Source: Phoronis australis (Eukaryota > Phoronida > Phoronidae). Taken from it: a stretch of 64,000 bases of DNA. The stretch spans positions 536,576 to 600,575 of the forward strand of contig NMRA01000082.1 in the NCBI GenBank assembly GCA_002633005.1. The letters run 5' to 3'. The position numbers and the translations under genes were made by a program. This document shows, piece by piece, positions 44,588 to 56,955 of this stretch. The notes below the pieces were generated by a model. It saw only the letters and a list, made by a program, of their open reading frames with translations. It was not told where the DNA came from and ran no database searches. The first letter of the stretch is position 1; every line of letters starts with the position of its first letter.

Positions 44588-44927
44588 ATGACGATTACTT
44601 TGTAGCCAGTGGAGCTAGAAACCTGTAGTGTTCAGTATTAGATTTCTTCTCAAATTTCCAAAAATGTATTGTTTTTGTGTGTGTTGTATGCTTAAAGAAG
44701 GTGTATGCACTTTATCAGGTATTACAAATTCATGGTCACCTTGTACCAATCATTCCTTCTCTGACATGGTGTCAGTTATCAAATACATCGTCTGCCTGCC
44801 CTTCCCAAGAGAACAACCCTTAAGATCAGAGAACGGAACAAGCTGATGTCACGTTTATAATGGTAAAATGCTTCAAACTTAGATCCTTTCTGGGTTTATA
44901 GCTGCTGTAAAATATCCGGTATTTCAG

Positions 44928-45137
44928 AGCTAGTTACAGAAGACAGGACGTTTGTAGTTGATGGATCGTTCACACCAAGGCCCAACAGTTTATATGACGT
45001 GATAGACAACAACAACGACACGTATTGGAGGATCACAGGATTTTCTAATGACCGTACAAGTACTGGTTCTTTTACAATTGACTTACTCAACGATTTTTGG
45101 ATCTACAAAATTGCGATTATGATGGAGGCGAAAATAG
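44928..45137 (+). CDS. Mosaic gene exon 3: first half of F-type lectin-like (FTP) domain
   Basis: The acceptor TATTTCAG ends at 44927. The exon reads LVTEDRTFVVDGSF, then DVIDNNNDTYWRITGF, then GSFTIDLLNDFWIYKIAIMM. The pattern of Asp-rich turn, YWR and a strand leading to IYKIAI matches the first half of fucolectin/tachylectin-type galactose-binding-like domains (VDGNxxTYWRI, IDLxxxxxIxxIxI). Phase 1 out, donor GTAAAT at 45138. The matching second half is not the next exon but the one at 53054. Confidence 0.65.
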
Positions 45138-47411
45138 GTAAATATCTTTTGAGTTGATTTGGGTTGTTTGTTTTTTTAGTTCAATAATGAAGAAATATTG
45201 ACATAGTGAATTGAATGTACGCACTACATTAAATAAACAAGGACCCTTATGGGAATATACCGTGCGCCAGCAAACCTCCGTTTCTAGAAATACAAAGGTG
45301 AGTTGGAAACAACTTAAAACACCTTAATGTTTAGCACGTGTTCCGTGATGAAAATGGCTTGCGCGTCAGCGAAGCTCCGTTTCCTGTGAACGGGGAGAGT
45401 TGGATGAGCGAAAATGTTCACGTATTATGTCGTACAAGTAATTATAGAATTAGACAAAATGATGGATATTTTTTTAATCCGGCCAGGAATTTGATGCGCT
45501 GAGCGTTGTTTCAAGAACTAACCAAAGGTCAGAACATCCCATGTTTAGAAATTTTTCTAATCTGGGCAATAAAAACAGAGGGCATTTCATATGGTAGTAT
45601 GATTTCGATCAAAAGCGTCTATTTGACAGCTTTGAATGTTTCTCAGATAATAATTTGCATGTGTTTTAGCAATCGCAATATAGTGTTGTGTTGAGTTTTA
45701 CATATCCGCTGAAAGAACTTTAATCCACTTCGAAGCTCTCACATTTTGCCTAATGCAGGGTTTCATTGATCCCACAACTACCAACTCGCCAACCATCGGT
45801 ACATTCGCAAGTTCATCGTACTGACAACTTCAGCTGGTCACTATGACCGGTCATGTTCTTTAACTCATCTGTCTTTATCAATGATTACTTAGTAAAATTT
45901 TGAAACAAGAAATTACGCTCTGGACCGAGGACAATAATTTATTCAAGTTCCATTACATTAAAACATTTTTATCTAAAAAGAAGTCTACATTTTATTTCTA
46001 AAATATATTGTTTCGCTTGAAAAGCGTGAATATGCATAAGATCGTCATGGGCCATTATTTTTGCGGATCGCATATTTTCGTCTACTGGCAGCGTGGCTCA
46101 GGATGTCCTTTGTCAAAACGGCTGCTCTTGGTATCCGTAAAAGTGTGCTAGTAAGCCGTATAGTACCCATTAAGGGGCGACAGAATTGCAAGATGTGCTG
46201 CTCTTCACGGCATATGTTGTCGCATCTTGTACTCTAGCCGGGGTGACAATATGAGTCGACGTTGACTGCATAAATTGATAATGTTTCAGTGTTTTGTATC
46301 CCGTAGCGACAATGTGTGCCCGACCAATGAGCTATATACATAGAGGTGACACGATGTGTACTCGCAAGCCAGGCAGCGCGTGACACTCGGTCCGCCATAT
46401 CGATGATAAACGATATGTAAACAAAAGCCGGGGAAGTTTCAGAATAAAATTTGAAATTTTAAATACTAACGAAGTTTTAAAATATAGGTAACACAAAGCA
46501 ATGTGAACCTGTGACAAACGAATTGCGTAAATGCTCATATAAACCATTGCAAAGACAAAATTCCTAACGCTTTGGCTGAAATTCTCACGGAGTGCTGCTA
46601 GGGCCTGGGAGTTTTTGCGGGCTCAGTCGAAAAGACAATCACTGAAATGCATAAAGCTTAGAAAATGGTATTATTTAGGAGGGAGGGGCAGGGGAAGCGT
46701 CTACCCCCCTTGGCTGCCGCATAAAAAATAAAACAGAAAAAGCGTGTGGAAATATTGAGTTTACTAATTAACGTCGGTAATCAACATACGGCCAGGGGGA
46801 TCAGAATTGCATTGCAAGTGCCTGATCGAGACCGCCCGTTTTTTTTTTAATTTAGTCATCCGACTGTGTTTTACTAGAAGGTCCACATACATCCACGAAC
46901 ATTTGACGTTTCGACGTGCGCGCATGCAATCGTGCTTTGTGCGTTTGACCAAGACAAATTATTGCCCCCTCTTTATGATATCTTAGATCTGCCTCTCTAC
47001 TATACAGTGATTCGCCTTTTTTGTCGTTATAACTGTACAGTACCTATTTTTCAGTTGTTTATAAACCGACAAGACGATCAGCTGTCAAGGGGGCGCTCCT
47101 CCGGCGCTCCATCACATCACTGCAATCCCAAAGTTTTTAGTATAGGTCTAAAAATTCCTTGACCCGACACCACTTGATTTATTCTAAAAAAGATTTGAGG
47201 CTTGCGTTCGTGCAAAACACTAACACTATGTAGAAAAAAAATAATAGAAACCCATGGAAATCGACGAGCATACAAACAGCAGTATGACCAATGGAACCGT
47301 ACATGTATGTGTACTTGTGCATATTCGGAATTGAGGGTATAGACTCTATTCACGCCGACAGGAGGTGCGTTCCAAAACGAGGCTCGCTACGATAGATCTG
47401 TGGCTTATCTG

Positions 47412-47545
47412 TGTAGTTGTACTCCGCGTTGCTCGAACAGCTAGAAAAAATACGGACACTTTGTTTTACAATCCCTAAGGACGTTGGGATTCGGAAGCGT
47501 TGGGTCCTTGCCAAAAATGACAGGGCCCTCAATCCCTCAATTTTG
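47412..47545 (+). pseudogene. Possible THAP zinc-finger remnant
   Basis: One frame reads CSCTPRCSNS, stop, KKYGHFV. A second frame then continues FTIPKDVGIRKRWVLA up to LNPS. The C-x(2-4)-C start with CSN, followed by F-x-I/F-P-K-D and RKRWV at the right distance, fits the first half of a THAP domain. The stop and the frameshift near 47463 show decay. The downstream half (CSxHF part) is not recognisable. Confidence 0.4.
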
Positions 47546-47730
47546 GGCCCAAATATCGGCCCTAATCCCTTCTCAAAAATATTGAAAAATCACGCAAAAT
47601 TCCCGGCCACGAGGCCTAAAAATTCCCTTTGTGATTGAATATTTCTCTCTAACGGTTCAAATCACCTGTGACCACAGAGGTGACAATTTGAAAAAGTACA
47701 AAATCATAGGCGGATATAGGGGGGGGGGGG

Positions 47731-48513
47731 NNNNNNNNNNNNNNNNNNNNNNNNNNNNNNNNNNNNNNNNNNNNNNNNNNNNNNNNNNNNNNNNNNNNNN
47801 NNNNNNNNNNNNNNNNNNNNNNNNNNNNNNNNNNNNNNNNNNNNNNNNNNNNNNNNNNNNNNNNNNNNNNNNNNNNNNNNNNNNNNNNNNNNNNNNNNNN
47901 NNNNNNNNNNNNNNNNNNNNNNNNNNNNNNNNNNNNNNNNNNNNNNNNNNNNNNNNNNNNNNNNNNNNNNNNNNNNNNNNNNNNNNNNNNNNNNNNNNNN
48001 NNNNNNNNNNNNNNNNNNNNNNNNNNNNNNNNNNNNNNNNNNNNNNNNNNNNNNNNNNNNNNNNNNNNNNNNNNNNNNNNNNNNNNNNNNNNNNNNNNNN
48101 NNNNNNNNNNNNNNNNNNNNNNNNNNNNNNNNNNNNNNNNNNNNNNNNNNNNNNNNNNNNNNNNNNNNNNNNNNNNNNNNNNNNNNNNNNNNNNNNNNNN
48201 NNNNNNNNNNNNNNNNNNNNNNNNNNNNNNNNNNNNNNNNNNNNNNNNNNNNNNNNNNNNNNNNNNNNNNNNNNNNNNNNNNNNNNNNNNNNNNNNNNNN
48301 NNNNNNNNNNNNNNNNNNNNNNNNNNNNNNNNNNNNNNNNNNNNNNNNNNNNNNNNNNNNNNNNNNNNNNNNNNNNNNNNNNNNNNNNNNNNNNNNNNNN
48401 NNNNNNNNNNNNNNNNNNNNNNNNNNNNNNNNNNNNNNNNNNNNNNNNNNNNNNNNNNNNNNNNNNNNNNNNNNNNNNNNNNNNNNNNNNNNNNNNNNNN
48501 NNNNNNNNNNNNN
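47731..48513. other. Assembly gap (783 N)
   Basis: Unknown bases, entered directly from a G run next to the word AGGCGGATATAGG. The gap starts inside a repeat end of the CAGTGGCGGAT type, so its true content and length are uncertain. Confidence 1.
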
Positions 48514-48577
48514 TTGTTCGAGACAGTTGACACTGACAGGTTTTTTCTTTCAAGGAGTAAAAGCAGCGGACAACATC

Positions 48578-48732
48578 CAGGGTTTGATCCAGGATTTTGA
48601 GGCCAGGATTATTAGCCAGGATTTTGCCGTCAGACATTCGCGCTCCTGAACTGCCAAATGGAATCTGGGAGAATTTTAGGTGGGGGGGGGGCTGGGGCAC
48701 GGCCCCTTGGCCCCCCTCTAAATCAGCCACTG
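48578..48732. repeat. hAT-like MITE, copy 1
   Basis: It starts CAGGGTTTGATCCAGGATTT and ends GCCCCCCTCTAAATCAGCCACTG, the complement being CAGTGGCTGATTTAG. The middle (GCCGTCAGACATTCGC, GAACTGCCAAATGGAA) matches 61737-61864. The ends resemble hAT termini; no 8-bp target duplication is obvious. Confidence 0.65.
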
Positions 48733-51713
48733 TGCTCTGTCCAGTTAACTGAAATTGAGCTTTAAAACGAGGTTATGCTTTGTACAAAAGAATTAGGTGT
48801 TATAATTTTTAAATTCAACTTGGTCGAGATTGATATTTCAAAAATATAACACATGAAATAGACGTAACTATTAAAACCAAGAAAGCAGAAATGATGGCCA
48901 TATAATTTTTATTTTCAATTGCGAGCCTGGTAATTAAAATATATATTTAATAACATCAAGTATTATTTCAGATCAATGTCAAATCAACTGTTAGTCCCAG
49001 TAGTGCCTACCTCACCAGGACCTAGGCTATACTTGAAGCTGAAAAAGGCCTACTCTTGATAAACAAATTGAACCAGAAGTGACTAATTGCATAGGACAGC
49101 AAAATGCTATGAGCCACCACTGTCGAATGTATCTTCAACTCGTCAACAATACGACCAGATGACCTGGTTCGTGTAGAAAGCATTTTTATCAAGAATTTAT
49201 TAAAAGAAACGTAACCCTACATTCAGCATGATACCTAATCCGTAACACTACGATCGCCGCAGTTTGGTCATGTTTACTTTTCATGTTTCGAACCTTGTTT
49301 TCCGGAAAAAAACTTATATCCTTTCGTCAGACAACTCTTTGGTGCATTGACTTGTTCTTTAACTGTATTTTTCTACGTCTCTGTTGTTAATTATTGACAC
49401 ATTTTTAAGATTTAATATTCAGGTTGGACTCCAAAGACCGGCCATTTAACTCACGCAAAGTAAATTTCCGCTTTGTTTATCGCAGTTATCCTCGCTTTGG
49501 ATTTTAATGTCCGCCGCGTGAATTGGGTCAATAGACCAATTTGAATAAAAGTTGGGAGCAAAATTTTGCAAACGATAGAGTTATAGAAACTGATGTGTTA
49601 ACATTAAGTATTTCAATGAAAAAAGAATAATGCACGACACCAAAAACACCCTGTACTGGTTGGTACGCACATATACATCGGTTAGTCGCGTGTGCCTGTG
49701 AACACCACTGCTTGGGCAGCCGAAGCCGGAGGTCGAAGTATGCATTTGCCCAGACCCAATTTTCCGAAAGGCGATTGGAATTGCCCACTTCAGGTTATAC
49801 CAAGGAATTATAATTACATGAATATGCTGAAGTTCTTTTCAGAAAATAAAACGTATGTAAGGTGCGCTGAGGTGTATCAAGGAAAATTACTTCAGTGATA
49901 CGCTACTTTTCTTTAACCATCTAGTATTACTCGTCCTAGTACCTAATTTATATTAGCGTGGTGAACTGGTAATTTGTACAGTTTGAAACGACATGGTCTC
50001 ACAGTTCAAACAGTTGTGTCACAGACTCTGTTGTAAAACAACACGCCGTGTAACTAGAGTTTTAAAAAGGCAATCACATCATTAAGTTTTACCAGTATTC
50101 ATTTTACACCAATGAATGTACCCTTTTAGCCAACCATGATGCGCGGAATAGCAGATTTTTTTCTGTCAATAACAAGCACATTTCCATCTGATTGACCAAC
50201 CAGAACGAGAAGGACAACAAAATGCTGATACAGAAACAACACATTGGGGTACTGTAACCAGTTCAGACAATAAAGTTTCTATTTATTACGAAATACATCT
50301 ATTTCAAAATATCACCATCACGCAGTAAATTCACACCGTGACCTTAAAAGAGAAATGTCTAGCTGGTACAAAGTTACTGTACCGTACTGGTACACGCACT
50401 CCACTTCAGCAAAAGTCAGATTTCAACCAACTCTAATTTAGTCCCTCAATTCATTTGGCTCCGACATTTACAGGCACACAAATATGTTGCTAGGTACATT
50501 TGTATTGACAACAAAATAAATATGACAAAACTCAATGGTCATAAACTCTACCTGCCCTGTCCTACATTGACACAATGTAAGTAGCAGAAGACCATAAACA
50601 GTACATAACATAAAAATGATGGTTTTCCTCAAGTAAGACAGATGCAGATTTCAATAGCTTGCCAGGCTACAGAACATTTGTCCCATCTCTTGAAATCTAC
50701 AGAAACAACCCATCTACCGTCTTATAGTATAGCATTTTTGGGGTATCCCTTCCTTCGATCCTGCTCTATTTTTAGTAACCTGGCTATATTAATGGATCTT
50801 CGAATTGATGTCCACTCTGTAAAAATGTACAACTATTAATCTTGTAGTCACTTTTTGTGTTTCTTCGTTGCTAGACTCAGATATCTTGGTCATTAAACCC
50901 TTAAAGACATATCGGACTAAGAAGGAAAGTCAAGTAAAATACCATGAAAAATCGACCTAAGTGGGTGTTCTAGAGACCAAATTAAGTTCACCAATATTGT
51001 TTTATTTTATTTCAGTTTAATTTTTAAACCTCGATAGAAAAAACATTATATCACTGATTCTGGGTCTAATCTTTGTACTAGAAATCAAACTTTATGTTTT
51101 ATTTTTATGTCTTTTGCTATAACTAAAGAACCTTTAATTACGTATTCAAGCATGCAATGATTTTCTTGGATGATTTTCAAAAAATCCTACTTTGCATTTG
51201 ATGATACTAACATAAAAGCTATGAGTTTGTACTTGAAATCTCGTGTTGTTTCCAATATTGGTTCCTAGATACTATACAGTACACCCGCATCTCCACTTTC
51301 ATGGTTCATCCGCAAGATGGCGGACATCTCCGCTCACCGAAAACCACGTGACTTCAACTCTAGTTATATTTATCTCATTGTGCCCGACCAACAGTTTGCT
51401 TATAGCGGTGAAACATTCTCCGTTACATTCTAGCCATGCCTACCTCACTTCAGCCATTTTGTGTTGCAACACTCGCACAAACGATCGCACCTCGCTCAAG
51501 AGATTCTGATTGTGGGAGACTTTATCTCACTTACTGTATCTCGTAACGTAGTAATTTAAGGAACTTTGCTCGCACGCCAACGGGTATATACAAATACAAC
51601 CTGTGTGGTGACGCTGCTGAAAGCGGCAGTTAACTTTGCAAGGCCCTCTATCCGGCTGAATTCTGCATTTGTGTTGTCAATTTTTCCGAATATTTGTTTT
51701 CGATATTTTTCAG
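48733..51713. other. Intron 3 continued, nothing recognised
   Basis: AT-rich sequence with short frames only. The stretch just before the next exon (51560-51713) is open in the exon's frame and starts with an ATG at 51566, but it lacks a signal peptide and is probably intron. Confidence 0.4.
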
Positions 51714-52004
51714 ATTATGAGGTCAAAAAGTTTTGCAGGGGAACCGGTACACCTTTCAAGCGCGAATGCGAAAAAGGTTTTCGAGTCTTCTTTGAAAAGT
51801 ACTCGGCTTTCCAGACGTCGGATACCTGCCAAACCAAGTCTGAATACGAGTGTTCTGATCAGGGAGAAAAAATGTTAAACACCATCAAGGAAATTTGCGA
51901 ACGCCAACGAAGCCAAGGTTACTGTACTTTTGAGATTGATCCCAAGACAATGGGATCGACATGTGAGGATGGCAACGAATTTGCTTCGTCATCTGCGTGT
52001 TATC
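51714..52004 (+). CDS. Mosaic gene exon 4: SUEL/galactose-lectin-like cassette
   Basis: The acceptor is TATTTTTCAG and the donor GTAAGT is at 52005; phase 1 at both ends. The 97 residues include KFCRGTGTPFKREC, FRVFFEKYSAFQTSDTCQ, IKEICERQRSQGYCTFEI and GSTCEDGNEF, then ACY. The layout C-x-G, V-x-F-x(3)-Y, C..C, a helix ending in C-x(n)-C-x-F and a final C..C matches the SUEL-type lectin fold (Gal_lectin), though two extra Cys are present and similarity is modest. The exon sits between the two halves of an FTP domain. Confidence 0.5.
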
Positions 52005-53053
52005 GTAAGTCACACTAACAACACACGCGTAGTTTGTGTCAAGCCCTAGTCTTATTCAGTCTTAATTTTCAGTAACGCTAAGTGCAGTATGGTAACAGTA
52101 TTGATGTTGTACAGTTACTGTGTATCGGTCTTCAAATGCCGGTGCTGTTCAGCCTCTTGAAAGACTCCAGAATCAAAATGTGTCACTCGTAAGTCAAGCT
52201 TACGGTAGATATAACTATGATGCTTTTAACGTTTTTAAAGAATACCAAACTCTATTTTGGCCTATTGTCAAATACTAGAACGACTTTACAATCCATTTCC
52301 CTGAAATAAGATAATGTTCTGTAACCCTAGACAGCGGTCAAAAGTTTTGAACAAATTTTGCATGCTCCTTTCGAAGTCTACCAAACGGGGTGAACCTCTT
52401 ACACAGACCAGCCACCAAGGATCATGATATCCAATGTGGGAGATATGAAGTATGAGTTTTTATTTGATTTCTGCCTCTTGCCTGAAAAATTGACGCCAGT
52501 GATGCATTAGCTGGTGATAGTACGAGGACTGGTTGAAATCATCTTAGCAGGGTTTACTGTCCATTTAACTATCCCGATGTTCACGGATCTAATATTGTTT
52601 TCCATGTACAATTCATCTTGAGCGCCATCTTGTTTCTGTTTACTTATTTGTAGCAATGAAGTGTCTAGTTGTTATACTAATGAAATGTTAACTTGGAGAC
52701 CTTTGGTAAACATTTCTTTTTATTACATCTTCTATTACAAAAGTACAAGGTTTGGGTTAGTTACAAGCTTCACCACCAGTTTGCCTGAAATTTACTCCTT
52801 AATATCACACTGTCTGGAATCTAATTTTATTGTTTTTAAATATGTTCTGTTCCATGTCCAAATTTGCAGAACTAGACAAATTTGAAAGTCCAATTTCATG
52901 AAAATGTGCAAGTTTAAACGAGGAGTGATAGAAACCAAAAACGTACATGTTTCTTGGAACGATCAGTCGTCTTTACCTGGTGATGAGATCACGCTCTTTC
53001 GAGCACGTTTGAGGGAATGGCTTTGCTGTACAGTAATGTTTCTATCTTGACAG

Positions 53054-53257
53054 CTCACATGGCTATAGAAGTTGCCAGACAAGGGTTACGTGAACGTTCA
53101 CCGCGTTTTGAGGCCTGCATGGACGTGGGAGATTTAGTCACTGATGTCCGCTGCAAAACACCAATGCGAGGAAGAAGTGTGAAAACAATTTTTCATATGA
53201 TGGGTTGGAAGAAATTCGACATCCGTCAGATATATGTGTATGGCCACAAACCAAGCA
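53054..53257 (+). CDS. Mosaic gene exon 5: second half of FTP domain
   Basis: The acceptor TATCTTGACAG ends at 53053 and the donor GTGAGT is at 53258. It reads HMAIEVARQGLRERSPRFEA, then DVRCKTPMRGRSVKTIF and KKFDIRQIYVYG. The C-x(3)-MRGRSVKT-I strand and the closing I-x-VYG are the second half of F-type lectin-like domains. Joined directly to exon 3 (phase 1 on both sides) the domain is complete and well formed. Confidence 0.65.
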
Positions 53258-53739
53258 GTGAGTTTTGACGGAATTCGTTCTAAGATGGTTGTACGATCCG
53301 GCTTAAATTAATAGGATGACATGTCTGTGAGGCAATTCTACGAATACTCCCATACGTCGTCATCTTGTGAATTCCATTTTTCAATCCATTACGGAACCCA
53401 GTCTTGCTTTGCTACTAACCTTCACAACCCATGCAGTTTGTAGTTTAGAAACGTGTGATCTGCGTGGCCGCCTCATACATGTATAGAGTTCAAATAGACA
53501 GTGAGACTACACAGTTCTTCGAGGTTTGGTTTACCGACAAGCCTTCAAATTACAACAGTATGCTTAGATATTAAAATATTTCTCGATTCATGCACAGCAT
53601 GGTATCTCGTGCTTGAGCTTGTGCAAGTACTTTATGTGAATTTCGATACAGTTACATGTACCACTGATTATGTTATGACTACGTCTCTAGTTGGCACGGT
53701 AGAACCGTCCATTCCATCCCTTGCATGGGTTTCTTTCAG

Positions 53740-53883
53740 CTCGTGTCGCAGGAGCTGGTGGTTTACTCATGGTCACATACTGCTACTGCAAAGACAAGTC
53801 CGACTGCGACGCAAAAAGACCGCTAGTGTTTTGCAAGTCAGGCTGCAAAAACGACAATCTGAGACCACCGGAATGCCAAGAAA
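53740..53883 (+). CDS. Mosaic gene exon 6: small Cys-rich module
   Basis: The acceptor TTTCTTTCAG ends at 53739 and the donor GTGAGT is at 53884; phase 1 at both ends. The 48 residues carry six Cys (YCYCKDKSDC, VFCKSGCK, PPECQE). It looks like a compact EGF-like or knottin-like module; I cannot assign it to a named family. Confidence 0.7.
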
Positions 53884-53997
53884 GTGAGTATTTAATGTGT
53901 CATCTTACTCGGACAAATTGCTCCGCGATTTCTTGTTTTAACATCACATACAATTTCCCATTTCGAGCTTCCTATTTGCTTAACTTTACCCGTCTAG

Positions 53998-54155
53998 ACT
54001 TCCCAAGCCTCGATGTTGCGCCGCGTCTGATCAAGAGGACCGATAACGACGTCAAGTTTGAGTTCAAGCAGTGGAACTGGAATACGGATAGTGGAGACGG
54101 TCCCCCGACGTTCTACAGTGTGGAGTTATTTGACCGCGGTCAGTGGAATAAGAAG
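53998..54155 (+). CDS. Mosaic gene exon 7: FN3 domain 1, first half
   Basis: The acceptor CCGTCTAG ends at 53997 and the donor GTACAA is at 54156. It reads FPSLDVAPRLIKRTDNDVKF, then WNWNTDSGDGPPTFYSVELF. The sequence of strand A (P-x-L), strand B (VKFEFKQW) with its Trp, and strand C (YSVELF) is that of a fibronectin type III repeat. It ends in phase 0, inside the domain. Confidence 0.75.
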
Positions 54156-55282
54156 GTACAATATTATCTCAATGAAAGATTCCAAACTGTATGTTCTTGG
54201 TGAGCCAAAAATGGTATTCTCGGTTTTGATTATGAAAGGACTATTCACCTGCTTTTTATTGCAAAAAACTAAATGTTGATGTAGACTACTTACGGTTATG
54301 TATTTGGTACCAAATTTTGTCTGCTGTAAAATTGGTAAGGATTTCAGGTTTTCGAAAAAACTGATAGTAAAGGCCATCTTAACCACAAGACCCACTGGGC
54401 AGTTGTCCACGCTCCAGGGCAACATGGGCTCCACGCAGATCCAAGTAAAATTCCAAAGAAAAAAACTTATTTAATGCCAGTTTACCATTGAGCAGCCGTA
54501 AGGTACAGTTGGGGGTGCCCATGTACAAAACAAGGTCAACAAGGTCATGGCCAGCCTTGCATTCTCAAGATCCCACAATATTTTCACGCTTCCATACCAT
54601 AACATGCCATTTTCCAAGGGCCTGTAAGAGCTATAAACTTCTGCACGGTTGTTCGTGCCATAATTTCTTCTTATTCACCCAAACTTTTATTGCGACTATA
54701 CCCCTTTTCATATAATGCACCAATGGTCACGACTTTGCTTGGGGACCCATAGTATTGCTAAGAAATTCCGGTTTCTAGCACAAACAATCTGTCCTTTCCA
54801 CGTCCAGACTTCACTACTTGTTTTAGTAATGTGCCAGCTTTCTATACGTATGTTCATTCAGGTGACTTTAGTCGATAGTTATTTTATTTGGGGAAGGTTG
54901 GAAAACATTTTTTTTTCTGCCAACCTAGGTGCATGCGGTGTAGCGCTAGCAGACAATAAAATGTCGGCTTAGCGTCAGCACAGCACAGCCTAAACCTTGG
55001 CGCATTTACCTTGTCACTCTACTGGGCACTCACGCTAAAGTTTCAGTACATAAAATGCACGACGGTCTGGCTCCCTATGCGTGAAATGTCGACAATTTTG
55101 AATGGTTCAGGTAGTTCACTAATCTGCAAGAATTTTAAAGTAATCTAGGTGGCTTGTCATTTTGAGCCTGTCAGCCCTTAGTAGTGCTGTTCTCTTTTAG
55201 CAGCTGAAGGAGGGCTGTACCGAAGTATGCATTTTATGATACACCTTGTATCACGAGACTAGTTTCACGTTACTTTTTTCAG

Positions 55283-55460
55283 AAACGAATAGACCACCAA
55301 GACCTGACTGAAATAGAGGTATCTGGGACATCGGAGACGGTTACCTTAACCGGCATTAACAAAAACAAACAGTACGAAGTGCGTGTTATGTCAGTGACAG
55401 AATACGATGGCGGCAAAACAAAAGCGATGTTACCGCGCTATACCCTGAAATTGTCAGTTA
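55283..55460 (+). CDS. Mosaic gene exon 8: FN3 domain 1, second half
   Basis: The acceptor TACTTTTTTCAG ends at 55282 and the donor GTGAGT is at 55461. It reads EIEVSGTSETVTLTGINKNK, then QYEVRVMSVTEYDGG. The L-x(n)-YEVRV-x-V motif with its Tyr corner closes an FN3 repeat. Phase 0 in, phase 1 out. Confidence 0.8.
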
Positions 55461-55510
55461 GTGAGTGCGGTTATCTTAGTTCACGGATTACTAATTTCCA
55501 GTCTCCCCAT

Positions 55511-55575
55511 GTATGTATATATGTGTATATGTGTATATGTGTATATACATATATACATATATACACGCACACACA
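55511..55575. repeat. (GTATAT)n microsatellite
   Basis: Alternating TATATG/GTATAT/ACATAT units ending in CACACACAC, 50 bp after the FN3 exon. Confidence 0.9.
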
Positions 55576-56955
55576 ATCTCGGGGATATAGTAAATTATAT
55601 GTTAAAGATGTGTCTTTCTAGCCAAATACTGACGACTTGCTGCATTCGTCCCATATCACTATCCTGCTCTTAATATGTCACGCTCCCCTTCATGAGCCAA
55701 TAATTGACTGGACCGACATGATGTTCAAATCACTTTAAATAGGACCTGCCTACAGGTGCCGTATATCAATATCGTCGTCTGCTTTTTAATAAAATATAAT
55801 AGGTACGGAATATGTGCGTACAAATATTCAGAAAAAATATGTTTCCGTATCCAAAACTGAATATCTAATAGAAACATTCACCAGTGTTGCCCAGGTATTT
55901 ACATCCACCTCAAGTGCACATCAGGAGAATGCCACCCAAAAAACAACCCAGTTTGTATCAATGTAGATCAAGTAATTCCACTCAATAACAGCAATTGCAG
56001 CTGCTTTACCTGACACTTGACGGCAGACGGAGGTGTTGAAATTAACCAATGACGTCAGAGGTTCAAATATTGACTGTTCAGCAGTTCACAACAGGCTTAC
56101 TGAGGTCAGCTTTAATTCATCGTTTTACGCCAATAAATCATCAAAATTCGATGTAAAACCCTTACAAATACATCAAGTTTTTGAACAAACGTGTGATGTT
56201 ATTTCGCTGTTTCAGATCTTTAGGTATTTGATCGTACCGTAGCCTACAAAGTTCCGCAAGTCAATTTACCAAGGTCGACCGCGGGAGTTTTTAGTCAGTT
56301 TGGTGATACATTCAGATTATCATCCGTGAAATACAGACAAGAGAAAAAAACGCACATCGCGGCCGGACTGAAGACATCACGAACATAAACCAGCCAAAGC
56401 TGGAAGCCAAACTTCCAGTCACGAAAAGCCTATACTAGTGAGCTAAAGAAAAAAAATGTGCACGTGGTTATTTTGGTGAATTAGCTGCAAATCTGCAAAT
56501 CTACTTTACTAGCTCGTTGGGAGCCGCGAAGTCAGGTTACCCTTCCACTGACAGAACCGTCAGGGCAAAAGTTGTACAGTAACAATAATTTGAATAATGT
56601 ATATGAATATCTAAATAAAGATTCCTCTAACATCTGACCATAAGATATAAAATCGACTTATTGTTTCACACGGCATCGGTACCGTGTGAATTAGCCCATT
56701 AATTCTAAAGCCGGCAACGCAGTGGTTTATTCATTGCTGATTTCTCAAAACATTTGCACTCACGAACATTCCAATGCATTACAAATTGTACATGTATAGA
56801 ATGAGAAAGACTTTGTTTTAGTTTCATACAAGCACTGGTAAGGGTGAGAATAATTCATTTTGAAACAGAACGCACAACGTCAACGTGGCAACTGGCAATC
56901 CCAACTTAGACGAGTGCTCATCCGACGAAGACTTCACAGGTCGATCGTAAGTTTT

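Larger units (their letters stand above)
45138..51713. other. Long intron 3 (6.6 kb) with remnants and a gap
   Basis: It holds a possible THAP remnant (47412-47545), G-rich repeat ends, the assembly gap and an hAT-like MITE. No further exon of the host gene was seen, but 783 bases are unknown. Confidence 0.45.

Noticed and set aside
47631-48730. Long open frames across the N stretch
   Set aside because: They are open only because N codons are not read as stops.
51566-51713. Alternative start exon extending the SUEL-like exon upstream
   Set aside because: The extension has no signal peptide, and a good acceptor (TATTTTTCAG) stands at the exon boundary.
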